A stretch of 64,000 bases of DNA from assembly GCF_964204865.1 (NCBI RefSeq), contig NC_135259.1, forward strand, positions 9,496,974 to 9,560,973. Reading direction: 5' to 3'. Below the pieces are notes generated by a model. The model worked only from the letters and a program-made list of their open reading frames with translations, was not told the origin of the DNA and ran no database searches. The position numbers were made by a program, and so were the translations under genes. This DNA comes from Styela clava (taxonomy: Eukaryota > Chordata > Ascidiacea > Stolidobranchia > Styelidae). This document shows, in pieces, positions 39,331 through 52,229 of the stretch. The stretch's first letter is position 1, and the number at the start of each line of letters is the position of its first letter.

Positions 39331-42300
39331 TTAATCTTCACGAATCAGAGATAGCAACATACGTCTGTAGTCTCCTTTGCATTCTTGAGAAATATCTGCC
39401 CACAAACCGTTGTCGAATTTTTCTCTGTAGGCATCTTTGACGTTTCCAAGATCGAACTGAGGCAAAAACAAATTATAGATATGCTGTACAGATAAAACAT
39501 ATCTAAAAACCATACTTAAGCAGTACTTTTTATTCAGAATACAAAACACCTCTGATACGAAAATTGTATCCTGAAAGAACGGTTAAAATGCATTATTTGG
39601 AAAGAGTGTTTCATTTACAATACAATTTTTAGGTGTTCAGTATATTTTATGTTGAAAATATGTTTGGTATTGCAATAATTGTTTGGCAATATAAATTGTA
39701 GGCATATCAGAATATGATGAACATTGGGCAGTGCACCTACGATTTTTCATTGCTCTGGGGAATACATGGATTTTACTGATTTATCATACTTTAGTTGGAG
39801 ATGATTGTAATTTTCATTGCTCTGGGGAATATATGGATTTTACTGATTTATCATACTTTAGTTGGAGATGATTGTAATTATGTTGTCGTGATATGTTTGG
39901 GTGATGAACGATTAGCACTTAATATCATAGTTGACGCTATTTCAAAATTGAAACTTTCTTCAGAAAACAAATGCTTCTTATCATTTCTGCGGCTGAATTA
40001 CGATAACGTGTCGCGTCAATAATAGGGTGTGTCTGAGGAGAGTAAAGATATTACAAAATCGTACTCATTTGATCCAGAAATTAATGATTGATCTGAACTG
40101 TGGTGTAACGAAAATCAGACCACTTGGCGGTCACGAGAAAACCGTGTGATAGACGAACTGAAAGGGCTAGAGACCAACCGTTACAGGATATTTCGAGTCG
40201 GCAAGAATGACGTTTGATACCGGGCAACGTAATATTTGCTTTTATTGTTGATTACACGTACAACGCCCTACCAGGTATGTTAAAGATAAAGTAGTAGGCT
40301 ATTTTTAATTAATACACGTTCCTTCTTTGTTAATTTTTAACCAAAAATTTTATCGTCATAAAATCACACGTTTATCAAACGTTTGAAAATTTACCAATCC
40401 TCTATGATAAAGTATCGAAACCGGATAGAATGAGCTATATTTTTATTTACGGTTGGCTTCTGAACATATATTAAATACTGTCTGTTGTCTGTTTTCAGTT
40501 ACGACTGTTATATACGTAGACATTGAAATTTGCAATCTCATGAGTCAACCATGCAAATTTTTCGTTATGCAAAGTCTCATGATAATGAATACTTCTAGGC
40601 GTTGAGTTTGCTATGACTTATAATACTTCAATCACGCTTTAGCTTGCTATTTTGTTAAAAAATTTTGATTTAAGAAATATGCCACAATTTATATTGATAA
40701 AATATATTTTAAAAATAAAAGATGCGTAAGCTAACCTCAGATCTGACAACAATGAATCGAATCAGGGCATCGTCATCAGTTCCAACTCCACGCATGGCAT
40801 CATGTAACTTCTGTGCGTAGTAACCATGCACATCTTTGGTGATTGAGCAGATGGCAAGATATGCTTTTTGGAGGTTTCCTGAAGTTTCAGACTCAATTGC
40901 TTCTTCGATTGTATTTCCAGCAATCTGTATGTAAGGGTGCAAGAAATGTTTTTAATTTCTTGCTGGCAACGGCGATGCAAATTGTTATCTTTTGATGTAA
41001 ATAATGCTACCTCTATAAATATATGTATTGCGTGTGCAATATGTGTTGTTGCAATAACTGATTTGTAACAAAACATTAAACGAGTTGGCATTTGTATTGA
41101 CCAAAAACAAGTCATGATAAAATAATACAGATAAAATATTACTATCACAAGATTACCCGTGCAAAATTTATCATGGGAAACACCTCTTTTTTCATTCATG
41201 TTACAATTATGGAAACGGAATATTTAATAGTTACAAACAAGAATTGTGACATCATAGAAAAATACTTACTACAGCATATTTGAGGAATACCAGTCTCAGT
41301 TGAAGATAATTTCTAAAAGCTAAGACTTTTGTGAATTCGTTTTCATCTGTACCGAACCACCTTCCTTCTCCAGCCTGAAATTAGATACCGTAAACATCAA
41401 TACCCCATTGAAAAAGTTAAATATGCATTTTCTTCTGAAAGTCACAACATATTTGTACTAACATCATAAATTGCCTGAGCATCGGCTTCGGCAGCGTCTT
41501 CGTCAATCTCCCAAGATTCGTCTCTCTCTGCAAGCAACATCATTGAAAGAAGAGTCTTGAAATCACCCGATGTTTCGTCTCTCACATCTTCCATCAAGCT
41601 TCTTTCGAATACAATAGCGTATGCTGCCTGTTCAACAGTATTGTGAGTACATTACAAAAGTGTTGCTACTGTCAGTCACAGGGATACGAGTGTACAGAAG
41701 ACCTTACAACTGGTGTCATTATGAAAAAACTAGGAGGCATTTTATAGCACGCAAAATACAATACAAAAATAGACAGAAGAATGTCTATACTCGAAAGTAA
41801 TACCCACGCAGATCACGCACGGATGTGTCCACCAACCGATACGCAAGAGATATCTCAGTTGTCTTATTTAGAAATAATAACATATAAAACGTTCCATGAT
41901 GGGATGACAAAAATAAAAGCATGCTTCAAACGTCGAATAAAGAAAGTAGTACCTTGATTGCTTCAATTCTTTCATTGCTTTTTGTGCAAATAATTTCAAT
42001 CAAGATTTCATCATCAGTTCCTGGCCCAACCATGGCTTTTCTTAATTGTCTAGCTTCGTAGACTGCAGGTGGCTGTTGAATAATAAACAAAACTATCACA
42101 TTTCAGCAAAATTAAGAGATATATAAAGCAATTGTTCAGATTGCTACCAATATAATACCAGGGTTATTTAACCCGGCAGTCGATAGGTTTATATGTACAT
42201 ATTTTCGAGGACATGAATTGTGTTTTAGGCCACGACGATTCGAAAAAGCTTAACAGTCGTATTTACCACTAATTTTTTATCAGTCTGTTTGCTTTTCATC

Positions 42301-43315
42301 TTAAGTAAACTACCGTTAATAACAATAGCGGCAAAATATTACTCAATCAAACGACTCACGTCCATGACAGCCATGATACAATCCTCAAGGTCACCACGAA
42401 GTTCCCTCTTGAGATCTCGTAATAATTCGTCGCCGTATTCACCCTCATATTTTTCTTTCAGTATTTGCCGCTGAAGGGTGGACCTGCATCATAAGAGATT
42501 AAATATATATTCGTTGCATAATCTCTATTTTTAAGGTGAAGTTTGAGTCTTATATTTTTTTAGGTTATACTGTTGACGACACAGAATTAGAAAACTGGAA
42601 TAAAAACCAATTCTCTTCTAACCTATTTGCAAGAATTGCCATGATTTCATCTTCATCGGTTCCTCGTCCTGACATTGCATCTCTCAATGTTTCGCAATCT
42701 GCCTCTGGGCTAAAATCATCAACCGGAGTCACGGTGGGCTATAAAACAGATTCAAATGATGACAATATGTATTGTTCTTTTCTACATTCACTCGAGTCAC
42801 AAAAACGTTTCGCCATACTTCGAAGTCTCATACACCTTTTTTATTACGCTCAGAAAATCAGTCTTCCGACTAGACAACATGATATATATTTAATTAGGAA
42901 TCGGTGTACATTTGGCAAAAATCACTGAATTTTCTCGTGATTGTCATGAAATTTATAATATGAAATCGTCAAATAAAACCGGATAAACAATTCTTCTAAT
43001 GAGCCAAATGTATAATCATTATTTCTGTATTTTTTTTTTTAAATATAAAGCAGTGTCAGATGGACAAATGCATAAATACATCAGGTATGGTTAGTACTTA
43101 ACAGAAAATGAAACACTGAAAATACAAGAATGGAGTTCTTCATTTTATTTATTTTTCGACACCACTCAAAAAGTTTCCGTCTACTTCCCAATACTCGTAC
43201 ATATTAGAAGCAATTGCCCAATCATTTTTTTGGAATGTATGGTCAGGAAGTTAAGAAACAATAAAAGTAGAATAATTAATAATTCAAAGCTTACGCGCAT
43301 TTCCATATTTCCCAT
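39331..43315 (-). CDS. Annexin (copy A), four-repeat, 8 exons
   Basis: Exons 43295-43315, 42623-42738, 42360-42483, 41953-42072, 41463-41627, 41270-41374, 40736-40924 and 39331-39456: 966 nt, 321 residues, all phases closed. Four annexin repeats start near residues 18, 88, 170 and 250. Each has a GxGT-type calcium loop: GRGTDED, GPGTDDE, GRWFGTDEN (preceded by AGE) and GVGTDDD. The typical EDVRDETSGDF, ETSGNL and ECKGDYRRMLL segments follow. The family binds acidic phospholipid membranes when calcium rises. The unique N-terminus is only about 16 residues (MGNMEMR, then PTVTPVDDF), as in short-headed annexins. The subtype cannot be assigned. It is paralogous to the annexin at 47609-52229. The third repeat has two extra residues in its calcium loop. 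Confidence 0.93.
39744..39877 (+). repeat. Two-unit 67-bp tandem repeat in the last annexin A intron
   Basis: Units 39744-39810 and 39811-39877 each start ttttcattgctctgggg and end gagatgattgtaa. They differ at one clear position (aatacatgg versus aatatatgg), which implies a recent duplication. Confidence 0.9.
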
Positions 43316-44544
43316 CTTGATGTGTAGATTCTTTTCTGCTTGATATTCGGATAAAAACTTGATGCACGAAGGTTGCTTCCTCTCCCGACGAATTTTCAGA
43401 GTAGTTTGCCAAATGGGACGAGCTAATCAGCGTTGGTGATTTGTTCTTCAATTCACGATCGCTATACAAACAACATTTAGTTAATGATTTCCTCGGATGT
43501 CGAAAATCATCAATTTTGCGTGTATAACGAATTCACACTCTCAAAAGAAAGCAGGTATTCAACTTGCTTTGTCCCATTTAAAACTGCCTTCCTGGTATTA
43601 TGAATAGTCATAAGCACTGGATATAATTCTGACAGAAACATACCTATGCATTTAATACATGTCTCAAACAAAAACTCACATCTACTTCATGAAAGATGCT
43701 TGCTTGTACAGTATATGAGATTGAATATAGAATGTAGAGAATGGCAAGTTTAACCCACTCACATGGTGGCCTTTTATTGGAATGTTACCTAAATAATTTT
43801 TTTTCATCCAAACCCTTAATGAAAAAGTTGTTTATCTGCTATGTCAAATTAACCGGTATTCATAAGTGAACAGCACATAATATCTAAATAATATGTTGTT
43901 TTATATTGGAGTTTATATTTTAGAATTTTTGTATCTAACTAAATTAGTTAAATTAGTCAACTCTTATAGGAATTCGATACGAATCAGATAGCAGAAGCAA
44001 TTTTTGTTTCAGTTGCATTGGAGGTGAGTCTAACTTTTGATTAGTTTATTTTTCAATAATCATTTCTTTAAAACACCTGAGGGTACATATATCCGTAATA
44101 ATACAGCAGAACTGACATTAGCAATTGGTTTCACTGGCACTAACCTTCGTCTTACAATCCTGAAACCCAAGTGATTATCTAAATAAACAAAATACTCAAG
44201 TAAGTGCGCTCACTGAAGTAAAAACTGTTAGAATACTTTTAATAAGCATGTTTTGTTCTCAAGGTTGAGGGATTAGGGTTTTCGAATTGAATAGTACAAA
44301 ATAGAGGCACTTAAGGCTTCAGCCCCTAAGTTTCAGTCTACCTTGCCTAATTACAAATTGGACCCTGTTCCTGCATATAGTGTTCTCGCCCTAACTGCAC
44401 ATCTACAACTAAAATTAGATCATGAAGCTTTCGTGCAACAAATGCGAAAAGAGTTGTGTAACATCCATATGATTTTATAACAGTTTTACTTTATAACTGA
44501 GGCACTATTATTTTTTTAGATTCTTTTATATATACAGTTGCACC

Positions 44545-45611
44545 ATGGCGTTTAAGATTTGGATTCAATTGATATTTATTGCTTTTATCAATATGCACTG
44601 CAAAGCAGCATCATTGAAAATTAAGGTGAGATATTTTATATATTTAACCACTAAATACTGTCCGAACAACAAAGCAAAAAAAAAATACTGCAGATTCTAT
44701 TATAAGCGCGGGAATAACTTTGTTACACGAAAAGGTGGAAAAGGTGAAAGTATATATCAATCGGTTTTCAAACTTGCTTTTCTCAAACTTCATACGAAAA
44801 CACCGCGAGTTTTCGAACTTAAGCAACCAGTGACATAAAGCAATTAAAGGCTAACCCACGATAACGTATTCCATTGTAGATTGGTGATCCTTGTGGAAAT
44901 CCGTATGGTTCTAGGAGATGGATCTACAAAGATAACATATTTGGGTGTTATCAGTGTGATGCTAGATATTACTGGGATTCGTATAACAATAAATGTTCTG
45001 CTTGCACTGGTTCACTGACCAGTTGCCAGCAAAATGTGATGACAAATGCATGCAATCAACATGAAAGGTTCGTCTAATTTTTTTATTTAGCTTACATTCC
45101 GATAATCACTGATTTCCTACAAGCCTGAATCTCAAGTATTTATCTGAATAAACGAAGTAATCAATTACCTACCATATCATACATAAACCTTAAAGTTTGA
45201 TGTAATGTCAACTAGAGCAGTATATAGAGATTCAATTATCTGATTCATCATTTGAGAAGTAAGAAATTTCTGAAACCATGAAAATTTTAGTTGTATTACC
45301 TTTATAGACTTTGTGAAAGCATGCCACCCAGCGCAACGACGAGAAATGATTTAACGGATCAAGCAACGACCAATACTCCGTCGTTTTTTACCCTAATCAA
45401 CACTGTAAAAACCAGTGTTAAACACATCGAAAATACACATCAAAAAACTGGGATTTACATTATTATAGCAGTTCTAGCGTTACTTCTTCTTGTTATTATT
45501 GCTACTTTCATCAAAGTATACAAACATCGCATATCACAACAAAGTAAAAATAATGGATCAGACAACGTGACTGATTCTGACGAGAGTTTGCTCGAAAACA
45601 GCCAAGTTTGA
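44545..45611 (+). CDS. Small type I membrane protein with BCMA/TACI-like cysteine-rich domain (3 exons)
   Basis: Exons 44545-44625, 44880-45067 and 45308-45611: 573 nt, 190 residues, phases closed. Signal peptide about 1-22 (WIQLIFIAFINMHCKA). The ectodomain has eight Cys after cleavage, including CDARYYWDSYNNKCSAC. Cys spacing from YQC on is C-x12-C-x2-C-x6-C-x8-C-x6-C; human BCMA is C-x12-C-x2-C-x3-C-x8-C-x3-C with YFD where this has YWD. A Thr/Ser-rich stalk (about 96-137), one transmembrane span (about 139-161) and a short Ser/Asp-rich tail (SDNVTDSDESLLE) follow. This fits a small TNF-receptor-superfamily member of the BCMA/TACI/Fn14 type, but no TRAF-binding motif is certain. It lies between two minus-strand annexins. 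The start ATG is 7 nt after an AG acceptor. Confidence 0.7.
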
Positions 45612-45795
45612 AGGCATGATACCTGATTTCAAATGATGTTTTTCTCTTAATGTTGTCTTATTATTAGCATTATTACCTGCCTATTTGTTAGTATGTCGGA
45701 TATTTTTAAGTTTATATTTTAGGAATCAAAAAAGCGTAATTGTATTGATATTATGTATATATATTATGTTTTATCTCAATTATGAAATACTTGTT

Positions 45796-45805
45796 AATAA
45801 ATAAA
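45796..45805 (+). terminator. Overlapping poly(A) signals of the BCMA-like gene
   Basis: AATAAATAAA (two overlapping AATAAA hexamers) about 185 nt after the TGA stop. Confidence 0.6.
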
Positions 45806-45836
45806 TGAGTGGTATTATTACTATTATAAGCCATAT

Positions 45837-46124
45837 ATGCATCAATTGAACAATATATATATATACCATTACACCTCTCACATATATTTACGTGAAGTGG
45901 CACCATACTTACTGTATTTTTTGTTGAGTTTTATATGTTGCTTTTTTGTGAATTACGTAAAATATAAAAGAAAGAAGAGTAATATCACGTATAAACCCTG
46001 TAAGATTTTATTTTACCTCATTTTGGCCTCTGTGTCCATGTTGAGCATTGCTCTATTGTTTATATTCAACAATGTAGACTGTCAGAAAATTCGGCCCCAC
46101 GGAGTTGTAAAAGATGATCCATGA
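45837..46124 (+). CDS. Hypothetical small two-span protein (doubtful)
   Basis: An uninterrupted 95-codon ATG frame just past the BCMA-like gene's poly(A) signal. It has two hydrophobic stretches (YLLYFLLSFICCFFV and FYLILASVSMLSIALLFIF) separated by a basic loop (KYKRKKS). No family is recognised and no flanking splice sites were needed. In such AT-rich DNA, hydrophobic chance frames are common, so this may not be a gene. Confidence 0.2.
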   Translation: MHQLNNIYIYHYTSHIYLREVAPYLLYFLLSFICCFFVNYVKYKRKKSNITYKPCKILFYLILASVSMLSIALLFIFNNVDCQKIRPHGVVKDDP

Positions 46125-46494
46125 TAATACGGTAATTGAACGAATTAAAAATTATTGGACGTGGCTAATGTGTAAATGAATATGAGTAATATCAGAATTC
46201 TACAATTTTTGCACGTAGAGGCAACGCCCATTTGAAGATTTCGAAACACAATTTTGAGATTCTCCTGCAATGTATTACAAACTCTATACTTTATGTATAA
46301 TCAAGTGCGAGCCATTTACGATTTTGACAAGGTCCATTTATAATTCCTACACGACAAAAAAATGATCTAACAGATTAATCAGTTACTATTTGCCAGCCCA
46401 CACAATATTTACTAATACATTAGACGTTATGTTCGTTCGTGGAGTGGGTCGTTGAGATACAGACGCACTCTTGTTTACACGGGTGTTTGCGTGA

Positions 46495-46542
46495 TTACAT
46501 TGATAGGTAACTGAACTCTGCGGCAGTCAGTTATCAATGTAA
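46495..46542. repeat. Imperfect hairpin in the annexin intergenic region
   Basis: The left arm ttacattgata(ggt)aactga pairs with the right arm tcagttatcaatgtaa around a 12-nt loop (actctgcggcag). It could be the remnant of a small palindromic element. No target duplication was found. Confidence 0.5.
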
Positions 46543-47570
46543 CGGCTATATCAGTGACGTATAGCAGGTGGCGTCTGGGTCCTGTTTTCTTATTCGATTC
46601 CTCGAATTCTTACCACAATTACACTACATGATATATGATCATAAAAATAATACTTGTATTGTAGAAGGATTCCGAGTTTCTTTGCGAAATACAATATATT
46701 TCATCATATTTTTGCATCCAGGAAAACTTGAGATGACCATGACTTTTGGTATACAGTTGTTGCGATGGTGCAACAAAGAAGACCGCTGGCGAGCTTGATG
46801 CCCAACAAGTGCGCTGGACGACGAAGGAAAAGGCTAGTTTGAGCGCCAGTCATTTTCAATATCGTCACATCTGATACTCGAATGCCTCAAATTTTAGGTA
46901 GGGTGTGGAAACACATTCGAATCAGTGCTTATGGACTATATAACCATCCTCATATCGGATGCGACATGTTCGAAATATATGAAGTTATGGAGTTCTTATC
47001 TGTTCAATACACTCTCTTGAAATTGTCATCACTTTACCAAATACATTGTGATTTATCTAGAAACCTCATTTTCCTCATTACAGATCCTTATAAGAACGAT
47101 GAAAAACTTCATTATCAATTTTCTTTATTATTGACATATAAGGCACTGTATTTTCTAATCAATATGTCTTTCACCAATAGTGATGATGCGTCACAAAATA
47201 AATAAGCACTCAAAAAATATTCCATCAAAAGATTAAACCCGAATCAGGTGAGATAAAGGATATATTCAAATTCAAATCAACATTAAGACATCATCCTATA
47301 ACTAACGATTTTTTTATTTTTGCTGCTAATTAGTAGCATATCCAAATAAGTAAATGAACAATATTGTGTAACTAATCAGAATATCGACCCAGGATTTATA
47401 TTATTAATTTAGGTATAAGAAAAAATGAATGATACTCAATATGTTTGAATATAACAAATTCGGGTATCGGATTTATGCTTTTGTAGAAATTATTGCAAAT
47501 TTCAAAGTATTTTATAAAAGTTCCACGATCAATAAATCGTGAATGTAATTTTTGGACGTCACAATTCTGG

Positions 47571-47576
47571 TTTAAT
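47571..47576 (-). terminator. Probable poly(A) signal (ATTAAA) of annexin B
   Basis: The ATTAAA variant hexamer on the minus strand, about 33 nt after the TAA stop at 47609-47611. Confidence 0.45.
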
Positions 47577-47608
47577 AATGATGAATGTTCTTTCCGGCCA
47601 AATCATAT

Positions 47609-50600
47609 TTATGAAATCAGCTCTAGAAGCATTGCTCTGAAATCACCGCTTGTTTCTTTGGTAATTGCTTGCTCCAATGTTTTGTTGAATTTTTGATGAT
47701 ATTTCTCTTTGATGTTAACCATGTCAACCTAAATAAATACGTTGGCAATGAGTATAATTGTGAAACAAATGAGTATTCAACTGAATCAGGAATCGGCTTG
47801 AATCCAAACTCATGTGCGCTGTATTTTTGTCGCACACCCGTTTCAATGTATAACAATGTATGGCTTCAAGTGATGTCAAATGGACATTCAAACCTTAAAC
47901 AATTATGTCCGCTTTGGGCAACAAAATAAATACAACAATCTAAATATTAAAGGGATAAGAAGCAATACTTCTAAATTGCAGAAAATATGAGTAAAATAAA
48001 ATACCTGTCTCTGTATATAAATTTGAATGTCTGGATAGGAAATCTTATTTAATCACTATTTTTTAAAGCAGACTCAAAGTTCCTATACTAAATTGATGTG
48101 AAATCAGATGAAAAATCAATGTTATAGGTCCTCTTGACTTAGTTGACTTGCACACGACATACCAATTTTGTATGGTTTACTAAATATAACCACACTAATA
48201 ATTTACAAAACAAATTAATGTCTAACACAACTGCTGGAGATCATCCAGTCCCATGAAGCATAATGTAAGTTACCACTTTGATCTGGACTCTAGAGAGAGA
48301 CTTGATCTAAATATAATTTAGGCATGGCCATATAAAATGAAGTAATTGCAATAGTGTATCGATACGATCGGGGTCGACATAACAGTATTCAAGATAGATT
48401 TCTACCTACTGTGGTATGACACATACCTCAAGCCTAAGCACAATGTAACGTATCAAAGCATCTTCTTTTGTACCCATTCCCTTCATAGAAGCTTCCATTT
48501 TGTCAGCATAATATTCATGCACGCCTTTAGCAACAGATACAATTGTGGAATAAGCTTTCTGTAAGTCTCCTGAGGTTTCTGATTTGACAGCTTTTTCAAA
48601 GTCGTGCCCAGCAACCTATTGGTAAATTAAACATGTTTTAGAAACATTTTTTGGCATATTTGGGAAAGCACCAGAACCACAGAGTTGTGATGGTCTGCAT
48701 GAGAGACTCGGAATATTAATTTATTCTTATTTATAAATATGGTATTTTATATCTACAAATTGGCCTATTTGAAAACCATTTCAAAGGATCTCTTCTTACG
48801 TTTTTCTCCAGCTCATAGATGAGCACTGATTGATGTGACATAGTGTGATAATGTTTGTTACATTCAAAATATTTTTGTCGTTATAAACAGTCAAAACTAT
48901 TAATGTTATTAATAACCTTTTCGTATTGTTTGAAAATTTCTCTCAACTGACAAAAGTTACGTTTGCACAAAATTTCAGTGAAAACATTTTCGTCCGTTCC
49001 ACGTTTGCCCTCTCCAGCCTGAAAGAGAAAATGAAACGTCGTGTTAGGTATTACTTAGTGTTGAATTTTATGCGTTTTATTGGATTTTCTTTATTAAAAA
49101 TCGATCTCATTTTATTGCGAGTTTCATCTAGATGGAGGGCAACCTAGCTGAAGAAGCGGAGAATTCATGTCGAAAATGGAAAGGTAAAGACACGATTGCA
49201 TGGTATTATTTAACCTTGCAGTGGCAGCGGAAGAACGAATTCGCAGTCTGAGTGAATTTACAAATAGTATCATTTTTTATATCTTACTTGAACATGTGAC
49301 TGAATATTTTGCATACAAATTACATTCATTTACTTATTTGTGTGCTTTCTTGAACAAATTTCTTCTTGATTAATCGTATCACAAGTAATTTGTACCTTGA
49401 ATAAAGCTTTAGCTTCAACTTCTGCTTCTTCTTCGTCGACTTTATCAGAATCCGATCGTTCACATCGAAGAATCGTTAGAAGAACTTTCTGGAAATCTCC
49501 CGAAGTATCCCTGCGAACATCTTCGATCAAGCTACGCTCAAATACGAGTTGATAGGCAGCCTGCCAGGAAACAAAATAATAGATCAAAGTTAGAGATCGT
49601 AGAACAGTAAATTTACACGCGATTGTCAGTGTCTGTGCATCGTTTTCCAACATTGTTGTTATTACATTCGTTGCCGTTATCTCGTTTAAATATACGGGAC
49701 CCAATATTTTACCCCTAATTTTGCTGTTGTTTTTTATTTAACGGAATAACATTCGTTGCAATGATTAACGGAAATTATATTATCACTTGGCATTCGTGTC
49801 TATATATTCCAACCTCGCTCTCTTGTTTGTTTAACAAATTTTATATCACCAAGATTTGTGTGCGAAATTAAATTCCAGAATTACATTTTCACCTTCAATT
49901 TTTCAATTTCAGTATTATTCTTGGTGCAGACGACATCTACCAGTGCTGCTTCGTTTGTTCCCATCCCTTTTGTAGCTTTCTGTGCTTTTTTTGCCTCCAT
50001 TACAGCAGGAAGCTGTTAAAACAATCATTTTTAAATAATCATATTTAACTTCAACAGAATGAAAAAAAATATTACAGATGCATTGACTTCAGTATATTAG
50101 AACTATTTTTTTATGGTGTTCCACAATTCTAAATGATGTTTCCTATTTTGTGGCCACAAAATACCAATTTGATCGAAGAAAGATGAGATAATGGCGAATC
50201 TAAGTTTTTGTAATTTTGTCTATGTAAACGTGGGTTATGTGATATTGAATGTGAAAGAAAGTATGTTCAGAATAAACAGAAGTTGTTGAAAATATTGAAA
50301 GTATAAGTAATTGGAAATGGAAAAGATGACCTTAAAGGGAATAAGATATTTGAATGAGAATAACACTTATTTATGGTCTTATACAAATAATTCGGCAGAA
50401 AAATATGAACCTGACTAAAATTTACAAGGGCTAGGGCCCAGTTCGTCCCCGACTCCCCAAATGGTGAAGAACCTGTATTGACAAATTCAGTAACAACAAA
50501 TGTTTGTAACGGAGTATATTTTTGGGTCGTTTTTTGTTTTGTTATTATGTTAAAATACTGGGTCAATTATTTTAAATTTTCTTCAGTTGAGGTGGAAGTG

Positions 50601-52229
50601 TCTATTCTATTCAAATACATTTTTACCCCACAACTCTTGTATTTTTTAAACAATGAGCCACTATGTTGGCTTTCTGTCTCAAAGTGTTTAATTAATATCA
50701 CTTGCGTTGAGGAAGCAATACAATGACTTTTGTAATCAAACACAAAATAATGACTTACATCCATGCAAGCAAGAACTAGCTTCTCAAAATCTCCTCTTAA
50801 TTCCTTCTGTAAAGTTTTGATTAATGGTTTTTTGTATTCTTCTTCGTATTTCTTTATGAGAATCTGTCGTTGAGCGGCAGATCTGCATAAATAAGCATTT
50901 TAATACTCTGTGAGTTAAAGCATCTTGACAAGACAATGCTACCAGTAATTTCTGTGTCGACCACTTTTATGGTCGTCTATAGTCGGGTTTGCTTAAAATT
51001 AGTGATCGGTGACCTTAATATGTCACATTTGCAACTAAATACCTTACCTCTTTGCTAAAACTTCTATCAAAGCCTTTTCGTTCGTACCCATACCCGCCAT
51101 GGCCTTGTGAAGACGTCGGCAATCTTCGGCAGGATCGAAGTGATCCACAGGAACAACAGTTGGCTGGAAAATGTAACATATATATATATGCAGATTAAGG
51201 TTGTGTATAGATAGACTATTTATATAATATGGGCATCGTACATAAAAATTATCGGAATGGAATCAATGAATGGGCTAAATTATGGGTATTTCATGCAGTT
51301 AGATCAAATTTCAAACTATAATTGAGTTTACTGCTATGGTATTGTACGAATTTGCGTGAGATAAAGGTAATAAGGTTGATTACGAGAGCATTTACCCTCA
51401 CATGCCACACTTTGTTTACCATTCGATATCGCGCCCTTCGTTGTTTTATTTCAAATTTTGATTCAATAGATTGATCGATAATATGGGTCGTTTCTCCTAT
51501 CTGAGATCATAAGATATCAGGGTTATTTCATGTGACAATACAATTTCATAATATAATTCTGGGAGACCTCCAGTACGTGCCTATGTGACCTTAGGTAAAT
51601 ATTACCGGATCGGAAACATTCCGAATTGATTTATATTACATTGTAAATGTCTATTCAGCAAATCAAATTACTTTGTATATAACCACATCATCAATTCCCA
51701 TTTGATATTTTGAATTAATTATAATGCGGAAAAATATTAGACTAACCATTGCTCAAAAGTTGATCTACAATATACAATATCCAGCTTATTTTAACCCTCT
51801 GGAGCGGAATCATTGGTAATAATCAACCATGGGCAATATTATCAAAGGATTTTGATTAAAACTATGGTTAACGAAAACGGCGCTGCCTTAAAATAGTTCA
51901 AGCAAAGTATAGGTCAAGAACCAAAATACTCAACTTTGCACACATACACCAATATTCATTATTCGGCAAATTAAATTTGTTACTTTTAAGGAGGTACATC
52001 TGTAAGAGCAGAATTCGGAAGTATTTTGCAATGACAATACGACATGGCTAGATATAACGTGTGCTTGTTAGTTCCGGGGTTGGAAATGGCATTACGGTGT
52101 AAAATGTATCAAAACCACAGCTTCGTTGGACTCTCTCTGACACTGGCCATCAAAAATCAAACGAATATGACGCAAATTCTAGTATTAATAAACACCTTAA
52201 ACTATATACATTACCTTGTTTGTTGCCAT
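47609..52229 (-). CDS. Annexin (copy B), four-repeat, 8 exons
   Basis: Exons 52215-52229, 51048-51163, 50759-50882, 49893-50012, 49396-49560, 48917-49018, 48427-48615 and 47609-47728: 951 nt, 316 residues, all phases closed. The N-terminus is MATNK then PTVVPVDHFDP. Calcium loops in the four repeats: GMGTNEK, GMGTNEA, GKRGTDEN (after AGE) and GMGTKED. Other annexin signatures: ERSLIEDVRRDTSGDF, SETSGDLQKAY and ITKETSGDFRAMLLELIS at the end. Exon lengths match annexin A (116, 124, 120, 165, 189 identical; first, sixth and last differ by whole codons), so this is a tandem duplicate. Three loops use GMGT where copy A has GRGT, GPGT and GVGT. An AG acceptor ends 8 nt before the ATG. ATTAAA at 47571-47576 is the probable poly(A) signal. 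Confidence 0.93.

Noticed and set aside
46568-47205. Two plus-strand open frames between the BCMA-like gene and annexin B
   Set aside because: No motif, no splice support, different frames; the locally GC-richer patch at 46750-46850 may be a repeat remnant but ends could not be defined.
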